Positions 27,465-36,501 of a stretch of 36,634 bases of DNA are shown piece by piece. The stretch's first letter is position 1. The number at the start of each line of letters is the position of its first letter. This DNA is from Flavobacterium sp. (GTDB taxonomy: Bacteria > Bacteroidota > Bacteroidia > Flavobacteriales > Flavobacteriaceae). The notes under the pieces are model-generated. The model had not been told where the DNA came from. It made no database searches and worked only from the letters and a program-made list of their open reading frames with translations. The DNA is taken from positions 1 to 36,634 of the forward strand of contig JAHEHC010000006.1 of assembly GCA_024644805.1 (NCBI GenBank), given 5' to 3'. The position numbers were made by a program, and so were the translations under genes.

Positions 27465-27548
27465 CCAGCTTCGTTCTTCCAGCTTCGTTCTTTCAGCTTC
27501 GTTCTTTCAGCTTCGTTCTTCCAGCTTCGTTCTTCAGGTTTCAGGCTT
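27465..27548 (-). repeat. Inverted second array: 12 seven-bp units on the minus strand, mostly alternating (G/A)AAGAAC-GAAGCTG
   Basis: Plus strand shows five copies of (C/T)CAGCTTCGTTCTT; minus strand reads gaagcct gaaacct (gaagaac gaagctg)x2 (aaagaac gaagctg)x2 gaagaac gaagctg. Confidence 0.93.
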
Positions 27549-27597
27549 CCTCTTCCAACTTATCCTTATTTTCTTTTCAACCAAATCAGGATTTAAG

Positions 27598-27605
27598 TAC
27601 CTTTG
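27598..27605 (+). promoter_or_regulatory. Candidate -7 element TACCTTTG upstream of lpdA
   Basis: Matches TAnnTTTG, 24 nt before ATG 27630; no clear -33. Confidence 0.5.
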
Positions 27606-27629
27606 CCAACCGTATTTAAATTATAGATA

Positions 27630-29033
27630 ATGAACTCATACGATGTTGCAATAATAGGATCTGGACCCGGAGGATATGTCTCAGCCATACGCTGTGCTCA
27701 GTTGGGGATGAAAACCGCTCTGATCGAAAAATACAACACTCTTGGCGGTACCTGTTTGAATGTAGGCTGTATACCAAGTAAGGCGCTGCTGGATTCTTCA
27801 CACCATTATGATGATGCCATCCGCCATTTTGAGTCTCATGGGATCGAGATCCCGGGAGAGGTCAAAGTGAATCTGGAGAAAATGATCGCACGCAAGGATT
27901 CAGTGGTCGATCAAACGACCAAGGGGATCGAATTCCTGATGAAGAAGAACAAGATCGACGTGATCCAGGGTACCGGAAGTTTTAAGGACGATCATCATAT
28001 CAAGATCAAAGGATCTGATGCTACTACTGAGATAGAAGCCAAACATATTATCATAGCCACGGGAAGTAAACCGTCTTCATTGCCTTTTATCAAGATCGAT
28101 AAGGAACGGATCATCACATCAACCGAAGCCTTAAAACTGAAAGAGATCCCAAAACATCTTCTGGTGATCGGAGGGGGAGTGATCGGTTTGGAACTCGGAC
28201 AAGTATACCGACGACTTGGAGCCGAGGTTTCGGTGATCGAATTTATGGATCGGATCATTCCGACCATGGATGCAGCACAGAGCAAAGAGCTAACCAAGGC
28301 ATTGAAAAAACAAGGAGTGAAATTCTTTACCTCTCACAAGGTCTCCAAAGTTGAACGAAAGCAAAATGATATTTCCATTATTGCTTCCAACAAAAAAGGA
28401 GAAGATGTCAGTTTTAATGGAGATTACTGCCTGGTCTCAGTCGGAAGAAGACCCTTTACCGATGGATTGGACTTAGATAAAGCCGGAGTGAAGATCAATG
28501 ATCATGGTCAGATCGAAGTGAATGATCATTTACAGACCAGTGTCGATCATATCTTCGCTATTGGAGATGTGGTAAGAGGTGCCATGCTGGCTCATAAGGC
28601 AGAGGAAGAAGGAGTGTTTGTAGCAGAGACCATAGCAGGACAAAAACCACATATCGACTACAATCTCATTCCTGGAGTGGTTTACACCTGGCCTGAGGTG
28701 GCCTCTGTAGGTAAGACCGAAGAACAACTCAAAGAAGAGGGTGTGAATTATAGTTCAGGACAATTCCCCATGCGTGCTTTAGGTCGTTCGAGAGCCAGTG
28801 GCGACATCGATGGTTTTGTAAAGATCCTTTCTGATGCTCAGACCGATGAGGTATTGGGTGTCCATATGGTTGGAGCCCGAGTGGCCGATCTGATCGCAGA
28901 AGCTGTAACGGCCATGGAGTTCAGAGCCAGTGCCGAGGATATCGCTCGAATGAGCCATGCACATCCTACCTATGCAGAGGCAGTAAAGGAAGCTGCATTA
29001 GATGCAACCGACAATCGTCCGTTACATATTTAA
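27630..29033 (+). CDS. lpdA: Dihydrolipoyl dehydrogenase
   Basis: 467 aa; IGSGPGGYVSAIRCAQLGMKTALIEKYNTLGGTCLNVGCIPSKALL, C-terminal HAHPTYAEAVKEAAL. Confidence 0.96.
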   Translation: MNSYDVAIIGSGPGGYVSAIRCAQLGMKTALIEKYNTLGGTCLNVGCIPSKALLDSSHHYDDAIRHFESHGIEIPGEVKVNLEKMIARKDSVVDQTTKGIEFLMKKNKIDVIQGTGSFKDDHHIKIKGSDATTEIEAKHIIIATGSKPSSLPFIKIDKERIITSTEALKLKEIPKHLLVIGGGVIGLELGQVYRRLGAEVSVIEFMDRIIPTMDAAQSKELTKALKKQGVKFFTSHKVSKVERKQNDISIIASNKKGEDVSFNGDYCLVSVGRRPFTDGLDLDKAGVKINDHGQIEVNDHLQTSVDHIFAIGDVVRGAMLAHKAEEEGVFVAETIAGQKPHIDYNLIPGVVYTWPEVASVGKTEEQLKEEGVNYSSGQFPMRALGRSRASGDIDGFVKILSDAQTDEVLGVHMVGARVADLIAEAVTAMEFRASAEDIARMSHAHPTYAEAVKEAALDATDNRPLHI

Positions 29034-29065
29034 AATCAATATATTTACTATCACAAAAGTTAGCA

Positions 29066-29608
29066 ATGAAAAAGATTTTAGCATTTGCAGGAAGCAACAG
29101 TAGTAAATCGATCAATCATCAATTGGTTACCTATACCGCATCTCGAATTGAAGGTCATCATGTAAACGTTATCAAGCTTACCGACTACCCATTACCACTT
29201 TACGGGATCGATCTGGAGCAAGAAGAAGGGTTTTCGAATGAGTTAAAAGCCCTTCATGAACTGATCAAAGAATCTGACGGACTGATCATATCGGTCAATG
29301 AGCACAATAGTGGTGTTTCAGCATTTTTTAAAAATACCACCGATTGGTTATCACGATTGGATAGAACTTTCCTTGAAAACAAGAAAATCCTTTTGATGTC
29401 ATCTTCCACTGGTGGCAGGGGTGCTTATTCAGCTTTGGATTTCGCAAAAAAAACCTTGCCTCGATTTGGAGCGGAGATCGTTGATACCTTTAGCTTTCCA
29501 AAATTCCATGATAATTTTTCAAAAGAGGAGAATACCATCACAGAAAGTGTACTTGAAGAATCTTTGAATGATTCCATTCTGAATTTTGTTCTCAGTTTGA
29601 ATGACTGA
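29066..29608 (+). CDS. NADPH-dependent FMN reductase family protein
   Basis: 180 aa flavodoxin-like fold; ILAFAGSNSSKSINHQLVTY, SVNEHNSGVSAFFKNTTDWLSR, SSSTGGRGAYSALD. Confidence 0.87.
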   Translation: MKKILAFAGSNSSKSINHQLVTYTASRIEGHHVNVIKLTDYPLPLYGIDLEQEEGFSNELKALHELIKESDGLIISVNEHNSGVSAFFKNTTDWLSRLDRTFLENKKILLMSSSTGGRGAYSALDFAKKTLPRFGAEIVDTFSFPKFHDNFSKEENTITESVLEESLNDSILNFVLSLND

Positions 29609-30906
29609 TGCGCTTAATTAAAAAACATCCTATAGTATTAACAGAGAGGTTGAAAAAACAACTTCTGTATTGGGCTCAACAATTCGAGGAAGTGATCTGG
29701 ATGGATTCGAACTCACATTCCGATCATCATGGTCGGTATCAGGCGATCCTTGCAGTTGATGCTCTGACCTCCATTAAGACCGATTTTCATAGTTCATTTA
29801 AGGAATTGGAGGAATACCAATCCACTATAAAGGACTGGTTATTTGGTTACCTAACCTACGATCTTAAGAACGATTTGGAAGATCTTGAATCCAATAACTT
29901 GGATCGGCTAAAGTTTCCCGATCTGTTTTTCTTCCAACCGAAAAGACTCTTTTTTTTCCATGAAGATCATGTTGAAATGCACTATTTGAATATGGTTGAA
30001 GAGGAAATGGAAGGGGACTGGAAGCAGATCAAAGATTATTATATCGATGAATCATCTTTCAATGAAAACAGATCGGAGGTGAAGATACATCTGAGAACTT
30101 CGAAGGATTCCTATTTTGAGAAGCTCAAGAACATACAATCTCATATTCAGCGTGGTGATATCTATGAGGCCAATTTCTGTCAGGAGTTCTATTCCGAAAA
30201 CACACCTATCGATCCGTTGCGAACGTATATCCATTTGAATCAGATATCGGAGCCACCTTTTGCGACTTTCCTGAAAATGGACGATCATTATGCCCTTTCA
30301 GCATCACCGGAACGATATCTGGCTAAAAAAGGGAACCAACTTATATCTCAACCCATAAAGGGGACAGCCAAACGACATAAGAATCAAGTAAAAGATCAGC
30401 AGATCAAAGAGCTGCTTAAAAATGACCCAAAGGAACGTAGTGAGAATATCATGATCGTCGATCTCGTTAGGAATGACCTCTCCCGAATTGCAGACAGAGG
30501 AAGCGTAACTGTACCAGAATTGTGTGAGGTCTATACATTCAAGCAGGTCCATCAACTGATATCAACCATTGCCTGTACGGTTTCCGATACGGTCTCTCCT
30601 TCGAAAGTACTGGAAAACACCTACCCGATGGGAAGCATGACTGGCGCTCCAAAGATATCTGCAATGAAGATCATAGAAACCAATGAAGATGCTAAGCGAG
30701 GATTGTATAGCGGTTCGATCGGATACATTTCACCTGATGGTGATTTTGATTTCAATGTGGTCATTAGGACCATCCTGTACAATCGTATCAAGCAATATGT
30801 GAGTTACTCTGTTGGTGGTGCGATCACATCAAGATCCATCCCTGAAAAAGAATATGAGGAATGCCTGATCAAGGCCAAGGCGATGAGAGAGGCCCTTGAG
30901 GGGTAG
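29608..30906 (+). CDS. pabB: Chorismate-binding protein / aminodeoxychorismate synthase component I
   Basis: 432 aa; YEANFCQEFYSE, LSASPERYLAKKGNQLISQPIKGTAKR, MIVDLVRNDLSRIA, PMGSMTGAPKISAMKIIE; start overlaps the upstream stop (TGATG). Confidence 0.9.
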   Translation: MRLIKKHPIVLTERLKKQLLYWAQQFEEVIWMDSNSHSDHHGRYQAILAVDALTSIKTDFHSSFKELEEYQSTIKDWLFGYLTYDLKNDLEDLESNNLDRLKFPDLFFFQPKRLFFFHEDHVEMHYLNMVEEEMEGDWKQIKDYYIDESSFNENRSEVKIHLRTSKDSYFEKLKNIQSHIQRGDIYEANFCQEFYSENTPIDPLRTYIHLNQISEPPFATFLKMDDHYALSASPERYLAKKGNQLISQPIKGTAKRHKNQVKDQQIKELLKNDPKERSENIMIVDLVRNDLSRIADRGSVTVPELCEVYTFKQVHQLISTIACTVSDTVSPSKVLENTYPMGSMTGAPKISAMKIIETNEDAKRGLYSGSIGYISPDGDFDFNVVIRTILYNRIKQYVSYSVGGAITSRSIPEKEYEECLIKAKAMREALEG

Positions 30907-30910
30907 GTAT

Positions 30911-30994
30911 AAAGTACAAAGCTGGAAGTAAGCAGTAAGCTGTAAGCAGAAAACAGTTAGCAGTTAGCAGTTAGCAGTTAGCAGTTAGAAGTAG
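30911..30994 (+). repeat. Second GAAGTNN-type heptad array, 12 units in phase
   Basis: aaagtac aaagctg gaagtaa gcagtaa gctgtaa gcagaaa acagtta gcagtta gcagtta gcagtta gcagtta gaagtag; begins 4 nt after the pabB stop. Confidence 0.93.
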
Positions 30995-31066
30995 GTCGCA
31001 TACTACCTGACAAATGAACTCACTAACTCAAAAACTAAAAGTCAAAAGTTTAATAAAACTATAGGA

Positions 31067-31095
31067 TTTGGTAACTCAAAAGTTACTTAGCTTTG
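31067..31095 (+). promoter_or_regulatory. Candidate promoter TTTG-N17-TAGCTTTG upstream of tilS
   Basis: -33 TTTG 31067-31070, -7 TAGCTTTG 31088-31095, ATG at 31109: good match to the Bacteroidota consensus. Confidence 0.7.
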
Positions 31096-31108
31096 TAGAT
31101 CATCTATT

Positions 31109-32419
31109 ATGATTGAAAGGCTAAAAGACCATATCGCCACATCCTTTCCTTTTTTGAAGGAAAAAAATCTGCTGATCGCCTGTAGTGGTGGGGTAGATAG
31201 TGTGGTCCTATGTTATTTGATCAAGTCTCTGGACTATCAATTTTCAATTGCACATTGTAATTTTTCATTGAGGGGAAAAGAAAGTGATCTCGATGAAGAT
31301 CTGGTATCCGATCTGGGGGATAAATTATCGGTTCCAGTTTTCACAAAGACCTTTGATACACGATCCTATATTTCTGAAAATCAAATTTCCATACAAATGG
31401 CGGCTCGTGATCTGCGATATGAATGGTTTGAATCTCTTTGCCAGGAACAATCGTTCGATCATATTCTAACCGCACATCATCTGGATGACGATCTGGAAAC
31501 TTTCTTTATAAACCTTTCAAGAGGGACTGGAATCAGGGGATTGGCAGGTATACCGCAAATCAATGATAGAATAGTCAGACCTCTGTTGATCTTCAGTAAG
31601 GATGATATCGTTGATTTTGCAAGAGAAAAGGATCTGAAGTGGAGAGAGGACCAAAGCAATTCAAGGAATGATTATTTGAGAAATCAAATACGACATGAAC
31701 TAGTTCCGGAATTCATCAAACTCAATGAAACAGCATTAAAGAACTTTAGAAGAACCAAGGATCATTTGGGAGAAAGCCTTGATTTGATCGACGATTATTT
31801 GGTGTTGATCAGCAATTTGATCTGCACGGAGACCCAGGAAGGAATTCAATTTGATATAGTCAAGCTGAAGGATCTGCCCCATACCCATGCTGTACTTTAT
31901 GAACTATTATCACCATATGGTTTTTCAGCCTGGGAGGATATAGGAGATCTTTTAAATGCACAAACAGGAAAAATGATCTATTCCGGCTCCCATCGATTGA
32001 TCAAAGACCGCGATCGACTGATCTTATCAAAAATAGAACATACAGAGGCTGGTAAGGAGATCATTATTACAGGATCCGAAGAAGAGATAAACGCATCGGT
32101 CCATCTACAATTTGAAGAAGTGAATACCATCGATGAAACGAGCAAACGATCTATTTTTGTCGATAAGGATAAAGTGAAATATCCTTTGAAGATCAGACGT
32201 TGGAAGGAAGGGGATTCATTCTATCCATTTGGGATGAAAGGAAAAAAGAAATTGAGCAAGTTTTTTAAAGATGAAAAGTTATCTTTGCTTGCTAAAGAAA
32301 AAATTCGAGTATTGTTGAGTGACAATCAGATCGTTTGGGTAATCGGATTACGCCCCGATGACCGGTTCAAGATCGAGGACAATACGAAAAAGATCATAAA
32401 AATTACCTGGATTGACTAA
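31109..32419 (+). CDS. tilS: tRNA(Ile)-lysidine synthetase
   Basis: 436 aa; LLIACSGGVDSVVLCYLI PP-loop, AHHLDDDLETFFINLSRGTGIRGLAGI, FYPFGMKGKKKLSKFFKDEKLSLLAKEKIRVL. Confidence 0.95.
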   Translation: MIERLKDHIATSFPFLKEKNLLIACSGGVDSVVLCYLIKSLDYQFSIAHCNFSLRGKESDLDEDLVSDLGDKLSVPVFTKTFDTRSYISENQISIQMAARDLRYEWFESLCQEQSFDHILTAHHLDDDLETFFINLSRGTGIRGLAGIPQINDRIVRPLLIFSKDDIVDFAREKDLKWREDQSNSRNDYLRNQIRHELVPEFIKLNETALKNFRRTKDHLGESLDLIDDYLVLISNLICTETQEGIQFDIVKLKDLPHTHAVLYELLSPYGFSAWEDIGDLLNAQTGKMIYSGSHRLIKDRDRLILSKIEHTEAGKEIIITGSEEEINASVHLQFEEVNTIDETSKRSIFVDKDKVKYPLKIRRWKEGDSFYPFGMKGKKKLSKFFKDEKLSLLAKEKIRVLLSDNQIVWVIGLRPDDRFKIEDNTKKIIKITWID

Positions 32420-32425
32420 ATAGCT

Positions 32426-34432
32426 ATGAAGAAGATATTTTTGATCCTATTCATTTTAGGAATTGGAACCACAGTTTTTGCACAAGATTTTATAAATAAC
32501 GGAAATCAGGATTATCTGGATCCTGTAAAGTGGGAAGTAGAACTAGAGCATGAAAAGGATGACTTATACACCATCAAGCTCACTGCCGATATTGAAGAAC
32601 ATTGGCATATATACAGTCAGTATGAGGCAGCAAATATAGAAATCCCACCTTTGCCAACTGAATTCACCTATAATGATTCGCCCGATTCATACGAATTAAT
32701 TGGAGAGACCACCGAACCTGATGTCCCACCTTACTATGATCCAGTATTCGAGGCGGATATCGTATTCTTTGGAGACATATCGGTTTTCAAACAACGAATC
32801 AGGGTGATCGATAAGGATAGTTTAATTGTAAGAGTTGAGATATTCTATTCGGCTTGTGATGATGAAAAATGCCTGCCTCCTGAGATTAAGACATTTGAGA
32901 TTGGAATTGGAGATGCCAAGGCAAAAGAGACCATGGTAGAACTCACCGAACTCGATCTGGAGAGAACAGCTGCCCTGACCATCGATATTAAAGGAAAAGA
33001 GGTCTATGAATTGGTTGAAGAGGAAGAGGATAAGAGCTATTTAACGATCTTTCTTCTTGGTTTTATTGGGGGCTTGATCGCCTTGCTCACACCTTGTGTA
33101 TTCCCAATGATCCCATTGACGGTATCCTTCTTCACCAAAGGAGCAAAAGACAAAAAGAAAGGGCTGCGGAATGCCATATTATATGGGTTGTTCATATTTA
33201 TCATCTATCTTCTTTTAAGTCTGCCGTTCCATTTACTGGATTCACTTGATCCAGAAATATTGAATAATATATCGACGAACGTTACCTTGAATATCATATT
33301 CTTCCTCATATTCTTAGCCTTTGCATTTTCATTCTTTGGCTATTATGAGATCACATTACCCAGTTCCTGGAGTTCCAAGATGGATGATAAGGCCAGCAGC
33401 ATAGGAGGGATCATAGGGATCTTCTTTATGGCACTGACTCTGGCAATCGTTTCATTTTCCTGTACCGGACCCATTCTGGGATCTTTATTGGGAGGTTCTT
33501 TAACCAGCGACGGTGGAGCGATGCAGTTAACTTTTGGAATGGGAGGATTTGGACTGGCCTTGGCGTTGCCATTTGCTTTGTTCGCACTATTCCCCAATTG
33601 GTTGAATTCCTTGCCAAAGAGTGGTGGCTGGTTGAATACAGTTAAAGTGGTACTTGGATTTATCGAACTGGGATTGGCCTTTAAATTCTTATCGAATGCC
33701 GATCTGGTAGAGCATTGGGGACTGTTGAAGAGAGAGATATTCATAGGTATTTGGATCCTTTGTGCGCTGGGAATGGCCTTGTATTTATTTGGTGTTATCC
33801 GATTTCCACACGATGGACCAAAACAAAAGAGGATTCCAAGAGGAAACCTACTTGTAGGCATATTGAGTTTAGCATTCTTTATTTACCTACTACCCGGATT
33901 GACCAACTCCAAGTATGCGAATTTGAAATTACTAAGTGGTTTTCCACCACCTCTGTTCTATAGCATCTATGATAAGGGGACTTCAGCTCCATTAGGGCTC
34001 AATGCCTATAAGGACTTTGAAGAAGGGGTTGATGCAGCAAAGACAACCGGTAAACCAATTATGTTGGATTTCACGGGTTGGGCCTGTGTCAACTGCAGAA
34101 AAATGGAAGAACAGGTCTGGAGCGAAGAAGCCATCTTTAAGACCATAAATGAGGAATATATTTTGATCTCCTTGTATGTGGATGATCGTAAATTACTGTC
34201 AGAGGAAGAACAGTTCAATTTTTTGAAACCATCAGGCGGAGTCAAACAAATTATGACCATAGGCGATAAATGGGCTACATTTCAAACCATAAACTTTCAA
34301 AATAACTCCCAGCCTTATTATGTGCTGATGGATGCCAACATGAACTTGTTGAATAAGCCAACTGCCTATACACCAGACGCAGATGAATACCTGGCCTGGC
34401 TCGAAGAGGGATTGAAGAATTTTAAAGAATAG
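32426..34432 (+). CDS. Thiol:disulfide interchange protein DsbD-like (DsbD alpha + CcdA-like TM + C-terminal thioredoxin domain)
   Basis: 668 aa; FYSACDDEKCLPPE, GFIGGLIALLTPCVFPMIPLTVSFF, LAIVSFSCTGPILGSLLGG, DFTGWACVNCRKMEEQVW. Confidence 0.93.
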   Translation: MKKIFLILFILGIGTTVFAQDFINNGNQDYLDPVKWEVELEHEKDDLYTIKLTADIEEHWHIYSQYEAANIEIPPLPTEFTYNDSPDSYELIGETTEPDVPPYYDPVFEADIVFFGDISVFKQRIRVIDKDSLIVRVEIFYSACDDEKCLPPEIKTFEIGIGDAKAKETMVELTELDLERTAALTIDIKGKEVYELVEEEEDKSYLTIFLLGFIGGLIALLTPCVFPMIPLTVSFFTKGAKDKKKGLRNAILYGLFIFIIYLLLSLPFHLLDSLDPEILNNISTNVTLNIIFFLIFLAFAFSFFGYYEITLPSSWSSKMDDKASSIGGIIGIFFMALTLAIVSFSCTGPILGSLLGGSLTSDGGAMQLTFGMGGFGLALALPFALFALFPNWLNSLPKSGGWLNTVKVVLGFIELGLAFKFLSNADLVEHWGLLKREIFIGIWILCALGMALYLFGVIRFPHDGPKQKRIPRGNLLVGILSLAFFIYLLPGLTNSKYANLKLLSGFPPPLFYSIYDKGTSAPLGLNAYKDFEEGVDAAKTTGKPIMLDFTGWACVNCRKMEEQVWSEEAIFKTINEEYILISLYVDDRKLLSEEEQFNFLKPSGGVKQIMTIGDKWATFQTINFQNNSQPYYVLMDANMNLLNKPTAYTPDADEYLAWLEEGLKNFKE

Positions 34433-34509
34433 AAGGATTGCATTTCTAAGGTATTCCTAGAAGGATTGAAATACCAAATACCTGTAATTTTAATAAATTA
34501 GCGATTTCT

Positions 34510-35496
34510 ATGATCGATCAAATAAAAAAAGTAGGCGTACTGACCAGTGGTGGTGATGCACCGGGAATGAATGCAGCTATTAGGGCTGTAGTTAGATGCT
34601 GTGCTTATCACAACATTGAATGTGTTGGTATTTACCGAGGTTACGAGGGATTGATCGATGGTGATTTTATACCACTTGGAGCTCGATCGGTAAAGAACAT
34701 GATCAATCGTGGTGGTACCTTCCTGAAATCGGCCAGAAGCAAGGAATTCAAGACCAAGGAAGGCCGGGCTAAAGCCTATAAGAACTTGAAAAAGGCAGGT
34801 GTAGATTCCATGATTGTGATCGGTGGTGATGGAACCTTCAGAGGAGCTCTCGAATTTGGAAAAGAATATCAGTTCCCGATAGTAGGAATCCCAGGTACAA
34901 TAGACAACGATATTAATGGAACCGATTATACCATAGGATATGATACGGCTTTGAATACGGTGATTGAGGCCATCGATAAGATACGGGATACAGCACATTC
35001 TCACAACCGATTGTTCCTGGTTGAGGTTATGGGTAGGGATGCTGGCGATATAGCCTTAAGTGCAGGTGTTGGAGCCGGTGCAGAGGCCATTCTGATACCC
35101 GAACAGAATATCGGTCGGGAACATCTCATGGAATCGTTGAGAAGGAGCAAACAATCCGGAAAAAGCTCCAGTATCATCGTAGTCTCCGAGGGAGATCAAA
35201 TTGGAAAGAACATATTCAATGTGGCAAAATACATCGAAAATAATCTGAAAGGATATGAAGTGAGAGTAACCGTTCTAGGTCATATTCAACGCGGTGGTTC
35301 CCCAAGTGGGCGAGATCGGATCTTAGCCAGTAGATTGGGAGTGAACGCAGTCGATGCCTTACTGAGAGGAGAAAAGAATGTGATGGTCGGACAAAAACTA
35401 AACAAGGTGGTTACGGTTCCTTTCTCCGAATCCATAAAAGGAGAAAATGAGATCGATATGGAGCTGATTCGTATCGCTAAAATAACTTCAATTTAA
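34510..35496 (+). CDS. pfkA: 6-phosphofructokinase
   Basis: 328 aa; VGVLTSGGDAPGMNAAIRAVVR, VIGGDGTFRGA, GIPGTIDNDINGTDYTIGYDTALNT, LGHIQRGGSPSGRDRILASR. Confidence 0.97.
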   Translation: MIDQIKKVGVLTSGGDAPGMNAAIRAVVRCCAYHNIECVGIYRGYEGLIDGDFIPLGARSVKNMINRGGTFLKSARSKEFKTKEGRAKAYKNLKKAGVDSMIVIGGDGTFRGALEFGKEYQFPIVGIPGTIDNDINGTDYTIGYDTALNTVIEAIDKIRDTAHSHNRLFLVEVMGRDAGDIALSAGVGAGAEAILIPEQNIGREHLMESLRRSKQSGKSSSIIVVSEGDQIGKNIFNVAKYIENNLKGYEVRVTVLGHIQRGGSPSGRDRILASRLGVNAVDALLRGEKNVMVGQKLNKVVTVPFSESIKGENEIDMELIRIAKITSI

Positions 35497-35502
35497 AAGA
35501 TA

Positions 35503-36501
35503 ATGATTAGAATAGGAATAAACGGATTTGGTAGAATTGGTAGGATCTCATTTAGGCTCGCAGCTAAGAAAGACGGTATTGAAGTTGTCGCGATCAACGA
35601 CCTTTTAGGGGTCGATCATTTGGCCTATTTGCTGAAATACGACTCGGTACATGGGAGGTATCCCGGAACAGTAGAGGTGGTCGATGGAAAGTTAATAGTA
35701 GATGGGAAACAGATCAGGGTGACGGCTGAAAGAAATCCTGAAAACCTAAGATGGGGTGAATTGGATGTCGATACCGTATTAGATTGTACCGGAATATTTA
35801 AGGAAGTAAATTCTGCATCAGCCCACTTGAAAGCCGGTGCAAAAAAGGTTGTGATCTCAGCTCCTTCAAATACAGCTAAAATGTTTGTGATGGGTGTCAA
35901 TCACACTGATATTACTAAAGAAGACCAGGTGATCTCCTGTGCCTCCTGTACTACCAATTGCTTGGCACCAATGGTCAAATTAATTCATGATCATTTTGGA
36001 ATAGAAGATGCATTGATGACCACAGTACATGCGGTTACCAGCACCCAACTTACTGTCGATGGTCCAAGGAGTGGCTATAGAAAGGGTAGAAGCGCTATCA
36101 ATAATATCATACCCACGACAACTGGGGCAGCTAAGGCAGTGACCAAGGTCATTCCCGAACTAAAGGGTAAAATTGATGCTATGGCGTTCAGAGTGCCGGT
36201 AGCTGATGTATCTGCAGTTGACCTGACATTTCGTACCGAAAAGGCCACTGATCTTGATGAGATCAACTCGGTCTTTAAAAAAGCAGCTTCCAGCTCCTAT
36301 AAGGGAATCATAAATTATGTGGAGGAAGAGGTCGTATCGCAGGATTTTGTATCAGAGTCACATCCCTGTAATTACGATTCATTAGCGGGAATTGAACTCA
36401 ATGATAAATTTTTTAAACTGATTGCCTGGTACGATAACGAATATGGATATTCGTCTAATTTGGTGGATCTGGCACACTATATTTCAACTTTAAAATCATG
36501 A
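35503..36501 (+). CDS. gap: Type I glyceraldehyde-3-phosphate dehydrogenase
   Basis: 332 aa; IRIGINGFGRIGRISFRLA, ISCASCTTNCLAPMVKLIHDHFGI, WYDNEYGYSSNLVDL. Confidence 0.97.
   Translation: MIRIGINGFGRIGRISFRLAAKKDGIEVVAINDLLGVDHLAYLLKYDSVHGRYPGTVEVVDGKLIVDGKQIRVTAERNPENLRWGELDVDTVLDCTGIFKEVNSASAHLKAGAKKVVISAPSNTAKMFVMGVNHTDITKEDQVISCASCTTNCLAPMVKLIHDHFGIEDALMTTVHAVTSTQLTVDGPRSGYRKGRSAINNIIPTTTGAAKAVTKVIPELKGKIDAMAFRVPVADVSAVDLTFRTEKATDLDEINSVFKKAASSSYKGIINYVEEEVVSQDFVSESHPCNYDSLAGIELNDKFFKLIAWYDNEYGYSSNLVDLAHYISTLKS

Noticed and set aside
27301-27548. CRISPR array
   Set aside because: Repeat unit is 7 bp with 2-3 variable bases, not 24-40-bp repeats with unique 30-40-bp spacers, and no cas genes are nearby.
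29608-30906. Anthranilate synthase component I (trpE)
   Set aside because: No trp genes nearby; stand-alone chorismate-binding protein upstream of tilS fits pabB better, though the sequence alone does not fully exclude other chorismate-utilising activities.
33343-33861. Minus-strand 172-aa ORF inside dsbD
   Set aside because: Antisense to the conserved transmembrane domain of DsbD; Pro/Asn/Ser-rich sequence typical of shadow translation.
34430-34470. Short direct repeat TAGAAGGATTG around 34430 and 34459
   Set aside because: Only two 11-bp copies in an AT-rich intergenic gap; too little to claim a regulatory element.
34498-35004. Minus-strand 168-aa ORF opposite pfkA
   Set aside because: Antisense of highly conserved PFK motifs; no independent family signal.
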